Assembly (NCBI GenBank): GCA_964351625.1
Contig: CAYGOV010000001.1
Coordinates: 496,001 to 560,000, forward strand
From: Marinoscillum sp964351625
GTDB taxonomy: Bacteria > Bacteroidota > Bacteroidia > Cytophagales > Cyclobacteriaceae
Direction: 5' to 3'
DNA length: 64,000 nucleotides
Shown in pieces: positions 53,487 to 62,539 of the stretch (position 1 is the stretch's first letter; the number at the start of each line of letters is the position of its first letter). The notes below the pieces were generated by a model. It worked only from the letters and a program-made list of their open reading frames with translations. It ran no database searches and had not been told where the DNA came from. The translations under genes and the position numbers were made by a program.

Positions 53487-56084
53487 ATGAAGTACCTTTC
53501 TAAAATTTACAATTGCCTGTTTATAATCATATTAGCTGGTAGCTGTGGCAGAGCCTCTGTTGATTATAAGCTGCTTGATGACCAACTACAGATTCCTTTG
53601 GATGGCGGAACACTCAAACTTATTCCCCTTTTTGATCATTCAATTAGAGTGCAACTTGTCAAGAAGGATTTAAAAGAAAGTCAAGAATTGGTCTTGGTCA
53701 ATAACCTGCCAGTTCCAGACTTTACCTTTTCTGAGAAAGATGGTAAAATTAGTATAAGTACCAACTCCATGACTGTTCAGTTTGATACGGAGGATCAAAC
53801 ACTCCAATACTTGGATAGCGATGGAAATGTTTTTCTAAGTGAGCTGGCAGGAAGGAGAAGGATGGTTTTGGATTCTGTAATGGGCGAACCATGCTTTAAT
53901 GTGGAACAAAGTTTTGATTCTCCTGAAGACGAATACCTTTTTGGACTGGGACAGTTTCAGGATGGACACTATAACCTGCGAAATGTGAGCCGAAAACTCA
54001 TTCAGGTCAATTCGCAGATCGCCATTCCATTCCTATATTCAAGCAAAGGTTACGGTATCCTTTGGCATCAATACGGACTCACAGAGTTTAATCCTGCAGA
54101 TAGTCTGGTGTCTCTAACCAAAAGCGAAGCACCCGCAGATGGAGATAGTGAAGTAGAAGTAACCACTACGGCAGGTACGCAGCGAGTTTCACGGAGACAG
54201 TCATTATATACAGGGAAATTTACAGTTGAAAAAGGCGGTGAATACACTATGATGCTTGACTTGGTAGGAATGGATAGCCGCCATTTATTGGTTATTGATG
54301 GTAAGCCTGTGATCGATCAATCCAATTTGTGGCTTCCACCAGCTGTTAGTCAGCTAGTTGATTTAGCGGCAGGAGAACATACTGTGCAGGTTGTTTGCAG
54401 CGCGTCAAACACGCCTAAACTCTCTTGGAAAATCGCTGGTAATTCCACTACTTTTCGCTCACCTCATGCCAAGTCTCTTGACTATGTAGTTTTCAAAGGA
54501 GAAAACGCCGATGAGGTAATGAATAGTTACAGAGATCTTTCGGGGCAGGCACCGATGCTTCCTCTATGGGCTTACGGTTTCTGGCAGTGCAGAGAGCGCT
54601 ATTTTTCAGCGGATCATCTGGTGAGTACAGTGAAGGAGTTTAGGGAAAGAAAATTGCCTTTGGATGTGATCGTCCAAGATTGGCAATATTGGGAAAACAG
54701 AGGTTGGGGAGTGCCTCAGTTGGACACTGAAAGATATCCTGATCCTACCGGTTTTATCAAGGAATTGCATGATATGAATGCACATTTTGCAATTTCTATA
54801 TGGTCCAATCCAGATAAAAACTCAGAAATAGGTAAGTCCTATGTAGACAGGAATCTATTCATTCCAGATACCAAATGGTTAGATTATTTCAATCCTGAAA
54901 CCAGCACGAGTTATTGGAAGACACTCAATGATAACTTGTTTGTGCATGGTGTAGATGCTTGGTGGATGGATGCCACTGAGCCGGAGAATGATGCATTGAC
55001 AGGCACAATGACCTATCAAGGACCGGGCGATTTCTACAGGCTCACCTATCCACTTTTTGTGAGTAAATCTGTCTATGAAGGTCAGCGAAATGTTACAGAA
55101 GATAAACGTGTGACCATTCTCACTAGATCTGCCTTTGCAGGCCAGCAGCGCTATGGTACCATCAACTGGTCTGGAGATATTGCTGGAACATGGGATGGTA
55201 TGAGACGTCAAATGCTTTCGGGGATGAATTTTACAATGACAGGAATGCCTTACTGGACGACCGACATTGGCGGATTTTTCCGTCCCGGAGAAGGACAGTA
55301 CACAAGTCCAGATTTTCATGAGTTGCTTACCAGATGGTTTCAGTGGGGTGCGTTCAGTACCATTTTCAGGGTACATGGATATCAGTCAGAGACTGAGCCT
55401 TGGAAGTATGGCCCAGTGGTAGAAGAAAACATGCGAAAGATGCTCAACGTCCGCTACAGCTTGATACCATATATCTATTCAGAGGCATGGAAAATCTCTA
55501 ATTCAGGATCTACTATAATGCGGCCGATGGTAATGGATTTTGGTGACGATACAGAAGCCGTGAGCCAGCCGTTTGATTACATGTTTGGTCAGTCATTGTT
55601 GGTGGCACCTGTCACAGAGAAAGGCGCGGTATTACGTGAGGTTTATTTACCTAAATCCTCTAATTGGTTTGACTTCTGGACAGGTAAAAAATTTGAAGGA
55701 GGGCAATCCATTCAGGCGGAAACGCCTATCGATCAGATTCCGGTCTTCGTGAAAGCTGGATCAATTATTCCTTTTGGTGAGGAGGTACAGTACTCTGGAC
55801 AAAGCAACAATGAAACGCTCGAAATCAGAGTGTACCAAGGAGCTGATGGAGCCTTCACCCTTTACGAAGATGAGGGCGACAACTATAACTACGAGGATGG
55901 CGCCTTTTCCGAAATTGAGCTTGTTTGGGATGATTCTGAAAATCAACTCAGAGTGATGGACCGCAAAGGAAATTTTAATGGAATGTTAGAAGATCGGGTA
56001 TTTGAGGTAGTTCTCATTAAGGAAAATGAACTGACTAAAAAGACAATTGAATACTCGGGAGAAGAGTCTGTATTGAAGTTTTAA
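53487..56084 (+). CDS. GH31 alpha-xylosidase-like enzyme with PA14-like insert, lipoprotein
   Basis: An 865-residue retaining GH31 enzyme. ATG 53487 gives a lipoprotein signal (IIILAGSC); the frame opens four codons earlier with TTG overlapping the GH97 stop. The N-terminal domain is interrupted by a PA14-like module (about 225-335, SLYTGKFTVEKGGEYTMML), as in some characterised alpha-xylosidases. The nucleophile is Asp495 in WWMDATEPE and the acid/base Asp564 in NWSGDIAGTWDG; RSAFAGQQRYG and HGYQSETEPW are also conserved. It should release alpha-linked xylose from branched xylan or xyloglucan fragments. Alpha-glucosidase activity is the alternative. Confidence 0.9.
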   Translation: MKYLSKIYNCLFIIILAGSCGRASVDYKLLDDQLQIPLDGGTLKLIPLFDHSIRVQLVKKDLKESQELVLVNNLPVPDFTFSEKDGKISISTNSMTVQFDTEDQTLQYLDSDGNVFLSELAGRRRMVLDSVMGEPCFNVEQSFDSPEDEYLFGLGQFQDGHYNLRNVSRKLIQVNSQIAIPFLYSSKGYGILWHQYGLTEFNPADSLVSLTKSEAPADGDSEVEVTTTAGTQRVSRRQSLYTGKFTVEKGGEYTMMLDLVGMDSRHLLVIDGKPVIDQSNLWLPPAVSQLVDLAAGEHTVQVVCSASNTPKLSWKIAGNSTTFRSPHAKSLDYVVFKGENADEVMNSYRDLSGQAPMLPLWAYGFWQCRERYFSADHLVSTVKEFRERKLPLDVIVQDWQYWENRGWGVPQLDTERYPDPTGFIKELHDMNAHFAISIWSNPDKNSEIGKSYVDRNLFIPDTKWLDYFNPETSTSYWKTLNDNLFVHGVDAWWMDATEPENDALTGTMTYQGPGDFYRLTYPLFVSKSVYEGQRNVTEDKRVTILTRSAFAGQQRYGTINWSGDIAGTWDGMRRQMLSGMNFTMTGMPYWTTDIGGFFRPGEGQYTSPDFHELLTRWFQWGAFSTIFRVHGYQSETEPWKYGPVVEENMRKMLNVRYSLIPYIYSEAWKISNSGSTIMRPMVMDFGDDTEAVSQPFDYMFGQSLLVAPVTEKGAVLREVYLPKSSNWFDFWTGKKFEGGQSIQAETPIDQIPVFVKAGSIIPFGEEVQYSGQSNNETLEIRVYQGADGAFTLYEDEGDNYNYEDGAFSEIELVWDDSENQLRVMDRKGNFNGMLEDRVFEVVLIKENELTKKTIEYSGEESVLKF

Positions 56085-56105
56085 TTTCAATAAAAGGTAG
56101 AGGCA

Positions 56106-56350
56106 ATGAGCTTTAAGTATATATCCATAATTGGTTTGATCTCTATTTTTTCAAGTGGATACGTTGAAAAAGATTCCGAAGGAAGCAATCAAATCATAGC
56201 ATAAGCTGATGAGGACGATGATCGGCCGATTTGGATTACCGCATGGGGTGGTGGAAATACCTTCTAATAAATCACCGATGATGGCATGCCCAACCTGACG
56301 AGCTATCGGAGGATTATGTTAACGCTGAAGAGGTAATAAGGAGGTAATGA
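56106..56350 (+). pseudogene. Remnant of a secreted DUF1593-like protein
   Basis: A signal-peptide-like start at 56106 (MSFKYISIIGLISIFSSGY) runs for 32 codons to a TAA. In the same frame it continues DDDRPIWITAWGGGNTF before two stop codons. DRPxWxxxWGGxNT is a hallmark of DUF1593 proteins (annotated as cellulose-binding or nucleoside hydrolase-like), which suggests that about 150 residues between signal and motif were deleted. A second frame reads PDELSEDYVNAEEVIRR (about 56288-56340) and also looks once-coding. The 406-bp gap between GH31 and GH43 thus probably held a gene that was lost. The match is by memory, not by search. Confidence 0.5.
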
Positions 56351-56490
56351 ATATGTTGAAGCTCTTGTTTTTCTGCTAATGGATCTGGGCTAATTTCAAT
56401 AGTAACCAGATATGAAAAAAGAAGCATTTGGCAGGGTTAAAAACTAAGCGCATCGTCTTTTATAATGCAGGTTACCTAAGATAAAATACA

Positions 56491-57846
56491 ATGCGCTTAT
56501 CGATAATAATCCTGATCACCTGCCTTATCCTTCCATATTCGAATTTTGGTCAAAACCCAGTTATCCAAACCAACTATACTGCCGACCCTGCACCAATGGT
56601 ATATGATGGCAAAGTATTCTTGTATACAAGCCATGATGAGGACAACTCTACATGGTTCACTATGAATGACTGGAGGCTTTATACTACAGATGACATGGTC
56701 AACTGGACGGATCACGGTACAGTTTTAGATTATACAGCTTTTGATTGGGGAAAGATGAACGCCTGGGCTCCTGCTGCTATTGAGCGAAATGGGCAGTTTT
56801 ACATGTATGTTCCTATTACTGCCCGAAATGGCAAGAATGGAATAGGTGTGGCTGTAGGACATAGCCCATATGGGCCGTTCAGAGATCCCCTGGGTAAACC
56901 TCTTATTTCTGAGAAAATGGATGATATCGACCCAGCAGTATTCATTGATGACGATGGACAGGCTTATCTATACTGGGGCAATCCTGTGTGTTATTCAGTG
57001 AAACTGAATGAAGATATGATTTCCTATTCTGGTGAAATCACTCAGTTTCCAAATACCATTGAGTCGTTTGGTAAGCGCACCAAAGAGGATCCCAGAAGAC
57101 CTACAACTTATGAGGAGGGCCCATGGATGTACAAACGTAATGACCTTTACTACCTGATCTTCGCGGCAGGGCCTATTTCCGAGCATATCGGTTATTCCAC
57201 AAGTAAAAACCCTACCGGGCGTTGGAAATATCGAGGTATAGTGATGCCAACGCAAGGCGGATCTTTCACTAACCATCCTGGGGTAATTGACTTCAAGGGG
57301 CACACATACTTTTTCTATCACAATGGAGCACTGCCTGGCGGTGGTGGATTCACTCGCTCGGTGTGCGTGGAAGAAATTCAGTTCAAAAAAGATGGCTCTA
57401 TTGTACAGATGAATATGACCGAAGGGATCAAGGAAAGTTTGGCAACTATCAATCCATACATGAAAAATGAGGCCGAAACCATGGCTTGGTCTGATGGGGT
57501 GAAATCGTATGAAAATGATGTGGTGGGCGTATTCATTACTGCCAAAAAGAACGATGCTTACACTAAAGTGAAAGCCGTAGATTTTAGAGAAAGTGGAGCC
57601 TCCAAGTTTACATCCCGAGTGGGAACGACCCACAATGGTGGTGTCTCTATGGAAATCAGGATGGATGCGCTAGATGGTAAATTGATTGGTAAAGTGGGTG
57701 TGCCAATGACCGGTGGTGATGATCGATGGGAATTAAGATCCATTGATATCGAGAAGGTAACTGGAGTGCACGATGTGTATTTCATTTACAAAGGAAGGGC
57801 ACAAAGCAACATCATGTTTTTTGACTACTGGATGTTCTCTGAGTGA
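56491..57846 (+). CDS. GH43 arabinofuranosidase-like enzyme with C-terminal CBM6
   Basis: A 451-residue secreted GH43 (signal ending SNFGQN). The base Asp is in YTADPAPMVYDGKVF, the modulator in DDIDPAVFIDDDGQAYLYWG, and the acid Glu in TYEEGPWMYKRNDLYY. The C-terminal part (about 320-451) is a CBM6-like sandwich with NEAETMAWSDGVKSYEND and WELRSIDIEKVTGVHDVYF. This domain pair is common in arabinoxylan arabinofuranosidases of Bacteroidetes. It is 61 bp before another GH43 and likely forms an operon with it. Confidence 0.9.
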   Translation: MRLSIIILITCLILPYSNFGQNPVIQTNYTADPAPMVYDGKVFLYTSHDEDNSTWFTMNDWRLYTTDDMVNWTDHGTVLDYTAFDWGKMNAWAPAAIERNGQFYMYVPITARNGKNGIGVAVGHSPYGPFRDPLGKPLISEKMDDIDPAVFIDDDGQAYLYWGNPVCYSVKLNEDMISYSGEITQFPNTIESFGKRTKEDPRRPTTYEEGPWMYKRNDLYYLIFAAGPISEHIGYSTSKNPTGRWKYRGIVMPTQGGSFTNHPGVIDFKGHTYFFYHNGALPGGGGFTRSVCVEEIQFKKDGSIVQMNMTEGIKESLATINPYMKNEAETMAWSDGVKSYENDVVGVFITAKKNDAYTKVKAVDFRESGASKFTSRVGTTHNGGVSMEIRMDALDGKLIGKVGVPMTGGDDRWELRSIDIEKVTGVHDVYFIYKGRAQSNIMFFDYWMFSE

Positions 57847-57907
57847 TACTACACTGCTTTGCAAATAGTCAAGTTCTAGGAAAAATAGTTTACCAAATTA
57901 CTGTACA

Positions 57908-59656
57908 GTGTATAAATTCTTCGCTCTGCTTTCTTATTATTTGATAGCCAATTCTGTTTTTGCTCAAAAAAATAAGGAAGAAGTAATATTGGCACATTGG
58001 AGATTTGAGCAAGTTCAGCACCTTGATGGTAGTTTGACACCATCAGTAGTCGGAGAACCACTCACAGCTGATGACCGTCAGCCTTCCGAACCACAGCCTT
58101 ATGGTCATGACGATTCTGGAAATGGAAATCTCCTCCAAGTGCAGGGTTCAAGACCATCTCCTAATGTCTGTTCAGATGATGTGCCCTTTACGCAAATAGA
58201 TGGTAAGCCAAATGAAAGGTCTTTGACAATCAAGCGGGCTACCAATATGGTGTCTTTTGACCGGCCTCTTCCTTTTTTGGACTTACAAAAAAGCTGGACG
58301 ATTGAGGCCAGTTTAAAAGCGAATCTGCTTGGAACAGAACAGGTTTTCCTTTGCAAAGAAGGAAAGCGAGGACAATTGGTCGCAGATGTAGCGATTGGCT
58401 TTGATAATATGCACCAGCAGTACTTTGTGGAGGTGCTTGCACAGAATGAGCAATCTTATAGGTTAGTTGCTGGCCCGGTAGTAGAAGCAGGAAAGTGGTA
58501 TGATGTAAAAGCCCACGCGCAATACGATGAAAATGCTAACAAGACAAAAGTGAGTTTGGAAGTGAGAGCTTCGTCTCAAAAGAAGTTTTCCAAGGCTGAA
58601 TCTATTCAGTTTGCTGGCTCTGTACTCCGACGAGATGCAGGCACTTGGGTAATTGGTCGTGGTTACCCTGGAGGTTTCCCCAATAGTTTGGCGGTATTGG
58701 ATGGGGGCATAGATGAAATTAAAATCAGTGGAGCGTCATTGCCAAGAGCGCTTGGCCAAAATCCAATTTTCACAGATGCGTTTACCGCCGATCCTGCGGC
58801 GCTGGTAGATCGTGACAGAGTGTATGTATATGTGGGACATGATACCGCCAATCCAGGTGGATGGTTTAACATGCCAGAGTGGCTCTGCTACTCCAGTACA
58901 GATATGAAAAACTGGACAGTTCATGGTCCGGTACTGGCTCCCAAAGATTTTGAAACTGCAAACCATCACGCTGCATGGGCGGCTCAGGTAGTGGAAAAAG
59001 ATGGGAAATATTACTTCTATGTGACGCTAGATCGCCAAGACGGCCACTTTATCACAGTGGCTGTGGGAGATAGTCCCACAGGTCCGTTTAAGGAAGCAAT
59101 GCCAGGCAAGCCACTCGTTACTGATGCCATGACGACTGATTCGCACCGTCCAAATTCCGATATAGATCCTACAGTTTTTATTGATGATGCTACACCGTGG
59201 TTGTTTTGGGGAAATGGCGACTGCTACAGGGTCAAGCTAAAGCCAAATATGATTGAGACAGATGGGGCAATTGAGAAGGTACCATACCGTAGTTTTTCAG
59301 AAGGTCCATGGGTATTTAAGCGGGGTGATTTGTATTACAATATCTATGCTGCCGATGCACCTGGCGTTCAGTCTGAACAGATTGCATATTCTTCAGCACC
59401 ATCGATCAATGGTCCGTGGACTTATCATGGTATTTTGACCGCATCAGCCAATCATGGTTTCACCATTCATCCTTCGGTTATTGAGTTTAAAGATCAGTGG
59501 TATTTCTTTTATCACGATGGATCGAATAGTTTGGATGGAAAGGCTGGAGGTTTCAGTCGTCGATCAGTTTGTGTCGAATATCTCTTCTTCAATGAAGATG
59601 GAACCATCCAACCAATCACTCAAACATCAAAAGGAATAAGTATGCAATTAGATTAA
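57908..59656 (+). CDS. GH43 enzyme with N-terminal LamG/concanavalin-like domain
   Basis: A 582-residue secreted enzyme starting at GTG 57908, with signal peptide ending NSVFAQ. The N-terminal domain (about 25-275) resembles a LamG/concanavalin-type sandwich (AHWRFEQVQ; KSWTIEASLKANLLGTEQ; GGIDEIKISGASLPRALG). The catalytic propeller follows (about 280-582): base Asp in FTADPAALVDRDRVYVY, modulator in DIDPTVFIDDATPWLFWG, acid Glu in SEGPWVFKRGDLYYNIY. The order, binding-like module first, is the reverse of the preceding GH43. It ends before a terminator. The substrate is likely an arabinose or xylose side chain. Confidence 0.87.
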   Translation: MYKFFALLSYYLIANSVFAQKNKEEVILAHWRFEQVQHLDGSLTPSVVGEPLTADDRQPSEPQPYGHDDSGNGNLLQVQGSRPSPNVCSDDVPFTQIDGKPNERSLTIKRATNMVSFDRPLPFLDLQKSWTIEASLKANLLGTEQVFLCKEGKRGQLVADVAIGFDNMHQQYFVEVLAQNEQSYRLVAGPVVEAGKWYDVKAHAQYDENANKTKVSLEVRASSQKKFSKAESIQFAGSVLRRDAGTWVIGRGYPGGFPNSLAVLDGGIDEIKISGASLPRALGQNPIFTDAFTADPAALVDRDRVYVYVGHDTANPGGWFNMPEWLCYSSTDMKNWTVHGPVLAPKDFETANHHAAWAAQVVEKDGKYYFYVTLDRQDGHFITVAVGDSPTGPFKEAMPGKPLVTDAMTTDSHRPNSDIDPTVFIDDATPWLFWGNGDCYRVKLKPNMIETDGAIEKVPYRSFSEGPWVFKRGDLYYNIYAADAPGVQSEQIAYSSAPSINGPWTYHGILTASANHGFTIHPSVIEFKDQWYFFYHDGSNSLDGKAGGFSRRSVCVEYLFFNEDGTIQPITQTSKGISMQLD

Positions 59657-59710
59657 TTTAAATGGTCAAAAGGCAACAAGAATGAATAGGTAAATACTAA
59701 AATAATGTAG

Positions 59711-59747
59711 ATCAAAACTGGGCGCTTTTGCTCAGCTTGATTTTTTT
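59711..59747 (+). terminator. Rho-independent terminator after GH43 (57908)
   Basis: ATCAA and CTGGGC pair with GCTCAG (one G-U) and TTGAT around loop GCTTTT, followed by seven Ts. It lies 55 bp after the GH43 stop, so the GH9 gene needs its own promoter within 59748-59897. Confidence 0.82.
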
Positions 59748-59897
59748 AAATCTTTGTTCACTCTTGATGCTGCGTTTGAAGCAATCGTGTGTGGTGGACG
59801 GATAATAACAATGACTTACAAAAAATAAGATACTGTTACTGATCAATGAAAATTAATAATCGGCGACTTTATTCAACAGAACTAAATACGTAGAACT

Positions 59898-62462
59898 ATG
59901 ATAAGACTTTCACTTTTCCCAAAGTGTGTAGTATCGGGACAGTTTTTGATTCTGACCTTCTTGCTGGTGGTGTTCTTCAATTTTGCCACGGCTCAACAAT
60001 TAGCCATCAATGACCTGGATTATTTGGAATCAAGAGGGTTAAATGTTTTGGTGTTTTCAAATGAGTACAATGGTGAGTTTTTTGATGAAAAGACTGCTGG
60101 GATTGAACTTATTCATCATGGGGTACGAACCGCTACAGGTGGAGCAGTCAGACTTCATAATACCCCAGAGCAGTGGGATTTAATCCCTAAAATGACCAAC
60201 CGAAAGGTGGACAAGGTCACCAATACCATTGAAGTTGAACTTAGGTACGAGGCCTATAATTTCGATTCCAAACTGAAAGTGACTCCTAAGGGAAAGGGGT
60301 TTTTAATTACCGTTTCATTGGATCAACCCGTCCCCAAGGAGTTGGAAGGAAAGGCAGGATTTAATATAGAATTTTTGCCATCTTCCTATTTCGAGAGCAA
60401 CTATTTGGTTGATGGCAAACCCGGAACTTTCCCAAGGTATCCGGCAAGCAATACCGAGATTCGATCTTCAAGTCAAAAAATCCCTCAGTTTGCAGGTCAC
60501 AACACATTTGATGATCGTGGTAGGGATGAGTATATCGTGCCACTCCCGTTAGAGTCTGGCAAGAACTTCACTCTAGCACCTGAAAACCCAGAGCGGAGAG
60601 TGAAAATCCAGTCTGACCAAGAGATTATGCTTTTTGATGGGCGCAATTTGGGACAAAATGGGTGGTATGTGGTTCGTAGCATTCTTCCTGCCAATAAAAA
60701 AGGGGAAGTTTTGTCTTGGTATGTAGAACCCAATACAATACCCGATTGGGTAAGAGCGCCTGTGATTGGGTTTTCCCAAGTAGGCTACATGCCAAATCAG
60801 GAGAAAGTTGCCGTGATTGAATTAGATAAAAACGATCCACCTTTGAGTTCAGCTTCTATATACCAGTTGAATGAAGAAGGAACATTCGTCGAGAAACTGA
60901 AAGCCGATGTGAAGGTCTGGGGCAAATACCTCCGATATAACTATGCCCGGTTAAACTTTAGTTCAATCAAAGAAACCGGTATTTATTATATCCAATATGG
61001 AGATCACCAAACAAATACCTTTCAGATTTCAAATGATGTTTATGCTAAGGTATGGCATCCGACGATGGATGTATTTTTTCCGGTACAAATGGATCACATG
61101 GAGGTCAATGAGGCCTATCGCACTTGGCATGGGAAGCCATTTTCAGATGACTGTTTGCAGGCACCTTTGAATCATGATCATTTTGATGGCTATCGGCAAG
61201 GACCTACTACCGATACCAAATACAAGCCCTTGGAGCGCATCCCCGGCATGTCTGTTGGAGGATGGTTTGACGCGGGTGATTTTGACATTCAGACTTTTCG
61301 ACATGTGCAGGTAATTTCCAGTTTTGTAGAATCATGGGAGACATTTGGCATCAAAAGAGACGAAACGTACATCGATCAAACAACACAATATGTAGATATT
61401 CACCGACCTGATGGCCAACCAGATCTACTGCAGCAGATTGAGCATGGAGTTTTGAATCTCGTAGCGCAGATTGAAAATATCGGACATCCGGTCCGTGGCA
61501 TTGTGGTGCCTAATCTACATCAATATCATCACCTGGGGGATGCTTCCACTGAAACGGATAACCTTCCCTACAATCCAGCTTTGAAAGCCTATGAGTCGGA
61601 TGGGATTTCGAGTGGCACTCTGGACGACCGGTGGGCTTTTACGAACAGAACCACTTTTTTGGACTATCGAACTTCAGGCGCATTGGCGGCAGCCAGTCGA
61701 GCGCTCAAAGGATACAATGACGCCCTAGCCGACAAATGTTTGTTCTTAGCGAAAAAACTGCTACTCGAAGCAGATGAAGCTACTAAAAACGCCGAGCCAG
61801 ATGATAGCCCGAGAGCGAGGTGGCGCAGGGGAAGTGATGCGGTTGCCCTTCTGCAGCTGTACCTTACCACTCAGGAGGAGCAGTACAAAAGACGTTTTTT
61901 GGATAAAATCTGGGGCTTATTGGATGAGGCGCTGGAGCGCAATATTGATTTAGCTTTATTGGCGGTACCTCATTTGGACAATAGCTACAAAAAGAAGCTC
62001 CGTGATTATGTGGTGACGTATCGAGCAAACGTGAATAAGGAAATTGCTGATAACCCTTACGGTGTTCCGATTGCTCAGAGAGGTTGGGGCGGTAGTTCAT
62101 CAGTCATCAATTGGTCAATCACTAATTATTACATCCTCAAATCCTATCCGGAGCTCGTCGATGTGGAGAAAGTTTATGGTGGATTGAATTATCTCTTTGG
62201 ATGTCATCCTTACTCCAACTTGTCATTCGTCAATGCGGTTGGAAATAAATCGAAAAAGGTAGCTTATGGTAGCAATCGGGCAGACTTCTCGACCATCGCT
62301 GGTGGGGTAGTGCCTGGTCTTATTTTTCTCAAGCCCGATTATCTGGAAAACAAAGATGATTGGCCGTTTTTCTGGGGAGAAAATGAGTGTGTCATCGATG
62401 GAGGTGCCTGGTACGTTTTCCTTACCAATGCAGCCCAGGAATTGGCAAATAGAGACAAATAG
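59898..62462 (+). CDS. GH9 endoglucanase-like enzyme with N-terminal Ig-like domain
   Basis: An 854-residue secreted protein (signal ending FATAQQ). An N-terminal beta region (about 30-270) is followed by the cellulase N-terminal Ig-like domain (about 290-380, GFSQVGYMPNQEKVAVIEL) and an (alpha/alpha)6 GH9 barrel. Catalytic residues are visible: Asp458 and Asp461 in GGWFDAGDFD and Glu830 in WGENECVIDGGAWY. GH9 enzymes act mostly on beta-1,4-glucans, so this one would attack xyloglucan, mixed-linkage glucan or cellulose near the xylan; some members act on other polymers. It is the only clear glucanase-family gene in the window. Confidence 0.85.
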   Translation: MIRLSLFPKCVVSGQFLILTFLLVVFFNFATAQQLAINDLDYLESRGLNVLVFSNEYNGEFFDEKTAGIELIHHGVRTATGGAVRLHNTPEQWDLIPKMTNRKVDKVTNTIEVELRYEAYNFDSKLKVTPKGKGFLITVSLDQPVPKELEGKAGFNIEFLPSSYFESNYLVDGKPGTFPRYPASNTEIRSSSQKIPQFAGHNTFDDRGRDEYIVPLPLESGKNFTLAPENPERRVKIQSDQEIMLFDGRNLGQNGWYVVRSILPANKKGEVLSWYVEPNTIPDWVRAPVIGFSQVGYMPNQEKVAVIELDKNDPPLSSASIYQLNEEGTFVEKLKADVKVWGKYLRYNYARLNFSSIKETGIYYIQYGDHQTNTFQISNDVYAKVWHPTMDVFFPVQMDHMEVNEAYRTWHGKPFSDDCLQAPLNHDHFDGYRQGPTTDTKYKPLERIPGMSVGGWFDAGDFDIQTFRHVQVISSFVESWETFGIKRDETYIDQTTQYVDIHRPDGQPDLLQQIEHGVLNLVAQIENIGHPVRGIVVPNLHQYHHLGDASTETDNLPYNPALKAYESDGISSGTLDDRWAFTNRTTFLDYRTSGALAAASRALKGYNDALADKCLFLAKKLLLEADEATKNAEPDDSPRARWRRGSDAVALLQLYLTTQEEQYKRRFLDKIWGLLDEALERNIDLALLAVPHLDNSYKKKLRDYVVTYRANVNKEIADNPYGVPIAQRGWGGSSSVINWSITNYYILKSYPELVDVEKVYGGLNYLFGCHPYSNLSFVNAVGNKSKKVAYGSNRADFSTIAGGVVPGLIFLKPDYLENKDDWPFFWGENECVIDGGAWYVFLTNAAQELANRDK

Positions 62463-62539
62463 AAAGAACCACAAGAATTGTTTCGCTTCGATTGGTGGAG
62501 CTTTTCTAAATAGAATGGACAATTATTGACCAAGGATTT

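Noticed and set aside
54879..55376. A 165-codon reverse-strand open frame
   Set aside because: Antisense to the GH31 catalytic domain whose motifs are intact; no motif in the reverse frame.
56995..57633. A 212-codon reverse-strand open frame
   Set aside because: It lies wholly inside the GH43 gene on the other strand, has a His/Ser/Ile-rich composition and no recognisable domain; it is an antisense shadow.
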